Of a stretch of DNA of 56,257 nt, positions 52,354 through 56,257 are shown piece by piece. The notes under the pieces are model-generated. The model was not told where the DNA came from. It saw only the letters and a program-made list of their open reading frames with translations, and made no database searches. This DNA is from UBA5109 sp038148755 (GTDB lineage: Bacteria; Pseudomonadota; Gammaproteobacteria; Pseudomonadales; Pseudohongiellaceae): the NCBI GenBank assembly GCA_038148755.1, contig JAYQWA010000016.1:1-56257 (forward strand), in the 5' to 3' direction. Numbering within the stretch: the stretch's first letter is position 1; each line of letters opens with the position of its first letter. A program made the position numbers and the translations under genes.

Positions 52354-53945
52354 CCTACACCTAATAAGGATTTCCCTGGTATAGCATCCAGCAAATCACG
52401 GGTATAAACTTCTTGCGGGTTGGTAAATATCTGATGCACATCACCCTCTTCAATCAGTTTACCTTCTTTCATAACCAACACCCGGTCTGAAAGGTAACGT
52501 ACCACACCAAGGTCATGTGAAATAAACAACATAGTCAGATTAAACTGATCCACAAGACTCAAAAGTAAATCAAGTATTTGTGCCTGTATGGTTACATCAA
52601 GCGCTGAAACCGGTTCGTCGGCAACAATGAAAGAAGGCTTGGTAGCAATTGCACGTCCAATGGCAATACGTTGACGCTGCCCACCGGAAAATTCATGCGG
52701 ATAGCGCAGGACACTTTCTCTTGCTAAACCCACTGAATCCATCAGAGCAAAAACTTCATTATCCAATTCTTTTTTATTTACAATTTTATGCAGCAACAAA
52801 GGCTCTGCAAGTGCATCATAAACAGACATGCGTGGATTTAAACTGGCGTAAGGATCCTGGAAAATCATTTGCATCTGTCGGCGTATAGGTTTCATTTCTG
52901 ACATTGAATAATGACTGATATCTTTGCCAGCAAACTCAACCTTGCCACTGGTTAAATTTAATAGCCTTAAAATTGCACGTCCGGTCGTTGATTTTCCCGA
53001 GCCTGACTCTCCTACTAAACCAAGAATTTCATGCTGATTAATTTCCAGAGATACATCATCGACTGCCTTTATTACCCCTTCTGATTTACCTCCCTGAAAA
53101 TGAATACTCATATTTTCAACTTTAACTAACACGGGCTTTTCTGTCTGTGCACTTTGTTTTTCAGTCGCAGGAACTGCCGCCAGTAATTTTTTTGTATAGG
53201 CATGTTGTGGCCTCGAAAAAATTTCATCTCGTGAACCCTGTTCAACAAAAACACCATCCTGCATAACTGCAATTTCATCGGCTATATCCGCGACAACACT
53301 TAAATCATGACTGATAAAAATTACGCCGATATTCCTGCGCACCTGTAACTCTTTTAATAATTTTAGAATCTGAGCCTGTACTGTTACGTCAAGTGCTGTA
53401 GTCGGTTCGTCAGCAATAATAATTTTTGGTTCTGTTACCAAAGCCATTGCTATTATGACCCGCTGTCGCATACCTCCAGAGAATTCAAATGGCCATGACT
53501 GCATACGCTGAGCAGGATTTTTTATACCTACTTCTTCGAGGATTTCTATGCCTTTTTGCCAGGCAGCTTTTTTACTCATGCCGAAATGCAGACGCAAAGG
53601 TTCAATGAGTTGATCCCCAATTTTTAAAAAAGGATTCAAACTGGTCATTGGGTCCTGGAAAATAATTGAAATACCTTTGCCGCGAATTTTTCTCAGCTGA
53701 GCTTCAGACAGTTGCAGTAAATCCTGTTCCTCAAACCAAACTTTACCGGACTCAATCTTGCCTGGTGGCATGGGCACCAATCCCAACATGCTATAACAGG
53801 CGACAGACTTTCCTGAACCGGACTCGCCAATAATGGCGAAAGTCTTACCCTGTTCCACGCTATAACTAATGCCATCTACAGCTTTAACCAGACCATTTCT
53901 GGTATGAAAATGTACTCTTAAATCTGTAACAGTTAGCAAGGACAT
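52350..53945 (-). CDS. Oligopeptide ABC transporter, fused double ATPase (YejF-type)
   Basis: 531 residues from ATG 53945 with two ATPase domains: first GESGSGKSVA, FSGGMRQRVIIAMAL, IIIADEPTTALD (about 36-190); second GESGSGKSTTG, FSGGQRQRIAIGRAI, FIVADEPVSALD (about 310-470). Fused OppD/OppF-type proteins energise peptide import (YejF is the E. coli example). Last gene of the transporter operon, one base after the permease stop. Confidence 0.95.
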   Translation of the reverse strand: MSLLTVTDLRVHFHTRNGLVKAVDGISYSVEQGKTFAIIGESGSGKSVACYSMLGLVPMPPGKIESGKVWFEEQDLLQLSEAQLRKIRGKGISIIFQDPMTSLNPFLKIGDQLIEPLRLHFGMSKKAAWQKGIEILEEVGIKNPAQRMQSWPFEFSGGMRQRVIIAMALVTEPKIIIADEPTTALDVTVQAQILKLLKELQVRRNIGVIFISHDLSVVADIADEIAVMQDGVFVEQGSRDEIFSRPQHAYTKKLLAAVPATEKQSAQTEKPVLVKVENMSIHFQGGKSEGVIKAVDDVSLEINQHEILGLVGESGSGKSTTGRAILRLLNLTSGKVEFAGKDISHYSMSEMKPIRRQMQMIFQDPYASLNPRMSVYDALAEPLLLHKIVNKKELDNEVFALMDSVGLARESVLRYPHEFSGGQRQRIAIGRAIATKPSFIVADEPVSALDVTIQAQILDLLLSLVDQFNLTMLFISHDLGVVRYLSDRVLVMKEGKLIEEGDVHQIFTNPQEVYTRDLLDAIPGKSLLGVG

Positions 53946-53946
53946 A

Positions 53947-54840
53947 TCAATCTCTGGAAGCTTTAGGATCAAGTGCATCACGCAAACCGTCACCTAGAAA
54001 GTTTAATGCGAACAAGGTCAGTGTCAGGGCAAGTCCAGGAAAAATTAACAACCAGGGATATTCTTCCATGGTCTCCACCCCGTAGGAAATTAACAGCCCC
54101 CAGGAAGATTGTGGCGGTTGAATTCCCAAGCCCAAAAAGCTGAGAAAGGCTTCCAGCAACATCACATTTGGAATAGTTAAAGTGGTATAAACAATGATCG
54201 GGCCTAACGCATTAGGAATAAGATGTTTTCGAATAATTGCTGCTGGTGATAACCCGATCGAAATGGCAGCCTCAACAAATTCCTGTTGCCTTAAATTTTG
54301 TATTTGCCCTCTGACAATACGAGCCATGACCAGCCACTCAACCGCACCAATTGCCAGAAAAAGTAATAACAGATTTCTGCCAAACACCACCATGAGCAAG
54401 ACGATAAATATCATAAAAGGCAAGGCATAAATAATGTCTACTAAACGCATCATCAAAGCGTCAGTTTTACCACCTGCATAACCGGCAATAGCACCATAGG
54501 TCACACCGATCAATAAAGCCACGGCCGTAGCAATAAAACCAACCATTAGAGACACTCTGCCTCCGTAAAGAATACGGGTCAACATATCCCGCCCAAAAAT
54601 ATCAGTGCCTAACCAGTGCGTTAAAGTTGGCCCTGTTGCACCCAGCCTTAAATCCTGCTCTTCATAACCATAAGGTGTAAGTAAAGGCGCGAAAACGCAA
54701 AGAAAAATCATGAACATCAAAAAAAATAGGCCAAACATAGCTAACTTATTTTTCTTTAACCGTAACCATGCATCATCCCAAAGAGAAATGCCTTTTGGCA
54801 TGGCATCAACTTTTCCAATTATTGTTGCGTTTTTTCTCAT
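53947..54840 (-). CDS. Oligopeptide ABC transporter permease, OppC/YejE type
   Basis: 297-residue permease with an N-terminal helix (36-55) and five more. WLGTDIFGRDMLTRILYGGRVSL (about 96-118) is the OppC_N hallmark; the EAA-like loop QQEFVEAAISIGLSPAAIIRKH is in the cytoplasmic coupling region. The ATG overlaps the upstream permease stop (TAATG). Confidence 0.95.
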   Translation of the reverse strand: MRKNATIIGKVDAMPKGISLWDDAWLRLKKNKLAMFGLFFLMFMIFLCVFAPLLTPYGYEEQDLRLGATGPTLTHWLGTDIFGRDMLTRILYGGRVSLMVGFIATAVALLIGVTYGAIAGYAGGKTDALMMRLVDIIYALPFMIFIVLLMVVFGRNLLLLFLAIGAVEWLVMARIVRGQIQNLRQQEFVEAAISIGLSPAAIIRKHLIPNALGPIIVYTTLTIPNVMLLEAFLSFLGLGIQPPQSSWGLLISYGVETMEEYPWLLIFPGLALTLTLFALNFLGDGLRDALDPKASRD

Positions 54841-55769
54841 TATTTTTTGAACTGATAACGAAGTCGCGGATTCAGCCAGGCAGCCAATACATCCGAAAGC
54901 AAATTGAACATGACAATTAAAGTTGCTAAAAATATAGTTGTGCCCAATATCATTGTGTAATCACGATTAAAAGCTGCCTGTATATAGAAGCGGCCCAAGC
55001 CCGGCACCTGAAAAACTGTTTCCACCACAAAAGAACCGCTTAACAAACCTGCAAAAGCCGGCCCTAAATAAGTGATAACTGGAAGTAGTCCTCCGCGTAG
55101 TGCATGTTTCAGAATAACTTTATATTCGGGTAGCCCCTTTGCGCGAGCGGTGCGCAAATAATCCTGAGACAAAACTTCCAACATGCCAGCTCGACTTAAA
55201 CGTGCTATATAGGCTGCATACATTGCCCCCAGGGTAATGCTTGGCAGGATTTTATCTCCAGGTATATCGCCCCAACCTGAAACTGGTAACCACTCCAACC
55301 ATATTGCAAATACAAGAACCAAGGTTGGACCCAGCAAAAAGGAAGGCATACATATCCCCACCATAGCTATCCCCATTGGCACATAATCCTGTGCGGAATT
55401 CGGCTTTAATGCAGCAATAACACCAGAAATCGTACCTATCACTAAGGCGATTAACAGCGCATAAAAACCTAGCTCGGCAGTAACCGGCAGCCCCTGAAAA
55501 ATCAACTCATCAACACTACGCCCGGTGTAGTTAAAGGAAGGTCCAAAATCCCCCTTAGCCAAGTCGCTCAAATAAGAGAAATATTGTTCATGTGCCGGTA
55601 AATCCAGCTGATATTGCGCCTCTAAAGCTGCTTTCACTTGTGGAGAAACGGCTTTTTCAGTTGAAAATGGCCCGCCTGGGGCAGCTCGAACCAGAAAAAA
55701 GGTAATCGTGATGACAGCGAAAATAACGGGTATTGCTTGAAGGATTCTGAAACCAATAAAACGCCACAT
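54840..55769 (-). CDS. Oligopeptide ABC transporter permease, OppB/YejB type
   Basis: 309-residue permease partner. Family start MWRFIGFRILQAIPVIFAV, the SRAGMLEVLSQDYLRTARAKGL loop that contacts the ATPase (about 200-221), and the GLLSGSFVVETVFQVPGLGR stretch. Six helices. Lies 17 bases after the binding-protein stop. Confidence 0.96.
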   Translation of the reverse strand: MWRFIGFRILQAIPVIFAVITITFFLVRAAPGGPFSTEKAVSPQVKAALEAQYQLDLPAHEQYFSYLSDLAKGDFGPSFNYTGRSVDELIFQGLPVTAELGFYALLIALVIGTISGVIAALKPNSAQDYVPMGIAMVGICMPSFLLGPTLVLVFAIWLEWLPVSGWGDIPGDKILPSITLGAMYAAYIARLSRAGMLEVLSQDYLRTARAKGLPEYKVILKHALRGGLLPVITYLGPAFAGLLSGSFVVETVFQVPGLGRFYIQAAFNRDYTMILGTTIFLATLIVMFNLLSDVLAAWLNPRLRYQFKK

Positions 55770-55786
55770 GGTAAGTTTATTGTCCT

Positions 55787-56257
55787 TTACTTACTGCTGG
55801 CTTCTAGATAGATATACTTCCAGTTGTAGTGATCCATGATATTAGAAGGAGCCCCTTTTATATCCGGGCTTTTTAAGTTTTTTGTCTGATAAATATAAAT
55901 AGGAATAATTGGCATCTCATTCATTAATATGGTTTCTGCTTCCCGGTAAAGCGCAAAACGTTCTTTGTTATCAAGTTTAAGCGGTGCTTCATCAATTACA
56001 ATCTCATCATATCTGGGATTGGAAAAACCCACATTATTATTTCCGCCACCGGTTATGTACATATCCAGATAAGTATTGGGATCAACATAATCACCCACCC
56101 AACCTCTTCTGGCCACGTCATAATTCATATTATCTACACTTTCCAGATAGACCTGCCATTCTTGATTCACAATAGATACGTTTATATTTAACTGTTCTCG
56201 CCACATTTCCTGGATAGCGATAGCTATCTTCCTATGATTTTCTTGTGTGTTGTATAA
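55787..56257 (-). CDS. Peptide-binding protein OppA/SBP_bac_5 family, C-terminal part only
   Basis: The frame runs open to the right edge; 156 C-terminal residues are visible. Their pattern, NTQENHRKIAIAIQEMWREQL, then VARRGWVGDYVDPNTYLDMY and YREAETILMNEMPIIPIY, is typical of family-5 extracellular peptide-binding proteins. It should start several hundred bases outside the window. With the downstream permeases and ATPase it forms an importer for oligopeptides. Confidence 0.93.
   Translation of the reverse strand, partial: LYNTQENHRKIAIAIQEMWREQLNINVSIVNQEWQVYLESVDNMNYDVARRGWVGDYVDPNTYLDMYITGGGNNNVGFSNPRYDEIVIDEAPLKLDNKERFALYREAETILMNEMPIIPIYIYQTKNLKSPDIKGAPSNIMDHYNWKYIYLEASSK

Overview
This window comes from a gammaproteobacterium with moderate GC. 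Three things point there: E. coli-type gene neighbourhoods (uvrC-pgsA-tRNA-Gly-tRNA-Cys; msbA-lpxK-ycaR-kdsB; methyltransferase-rnhA-dnaQ next to gloB), a complete 13-gene nuoA-N operon with fused nuoCD, and Pseudomonas-like linkages (gap | mfd-csiV-mtnP; cysI-DUF934). The organism is Gram-negative with an LPS/Kdo and lipoprotein-export system. I cannot name a genus. One 10-N scaffold gap (31196-31205) shows this is a draft or metagenome assembly.

Layout. 1-3060: tRNA-Cys (cut by the left edge), a palindromic intergenic element, tRNA-Gly, pgsA, uvrC. 3085-4119: a cold-shock gene with a long structured leader, then a DoxX membrane protein. 4409-8271: a secreted cluster holding a metallo-beta-lactamase (MBL) fold protein that has lost most metal ligands, two translationally coupled secreted paralogs of unknown function, and a convergent intact secreted MBL hydrolase. 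8409-15315: an envelope operon on the minus strand (remnant comEC, exbB, exbD, msbA, lpxK, ycaR, kdsB, low-molecular-weight phosphatase, murB). 15391-20047: a secreted esterase, a GNAT acetyltransferase, and lolCDE. 20188-21389: a two-gene accessory insert, an ORF broken by one in-frame amber codon facing a divergent serine recombinase. 21723-36526: the nuo operon (respiratory complex I), all on the minus strand. 36643-45554: sthA, gap, then mfd-csiV on plus, and mtnP and nfuA on minus. 45696-48386: DUF2970 protein, a 42-residue membrane protein, sulfite/nitrite reductase and DUF934 protein, then a 20-21 bp tandem repeat. 48494-56257: sohB, dnaQ, rnhA, methyltransferase, gloB, and an oligopeptide ABC transporter whose substrate-binding protein runs off the right edge.

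Most of the window is housekeeping: lipid A/Kdo synthesis and export, peptidoglycan precursors, lipoprotein sorting, NADH oxidation, NAD(P)H balance, DNA repair and replication fidelity. Places that deserve a second look are the secreted MBL/paralog cluster (the best candidate for an undescribed system), the loss of the DNA-uptake channel gene comEC, the amber-interrupted gene beside an atypical recombinase, the terminator-like hairpin in the cold-shock leader, and the small membrane protein missed by length-limited ORF calling.
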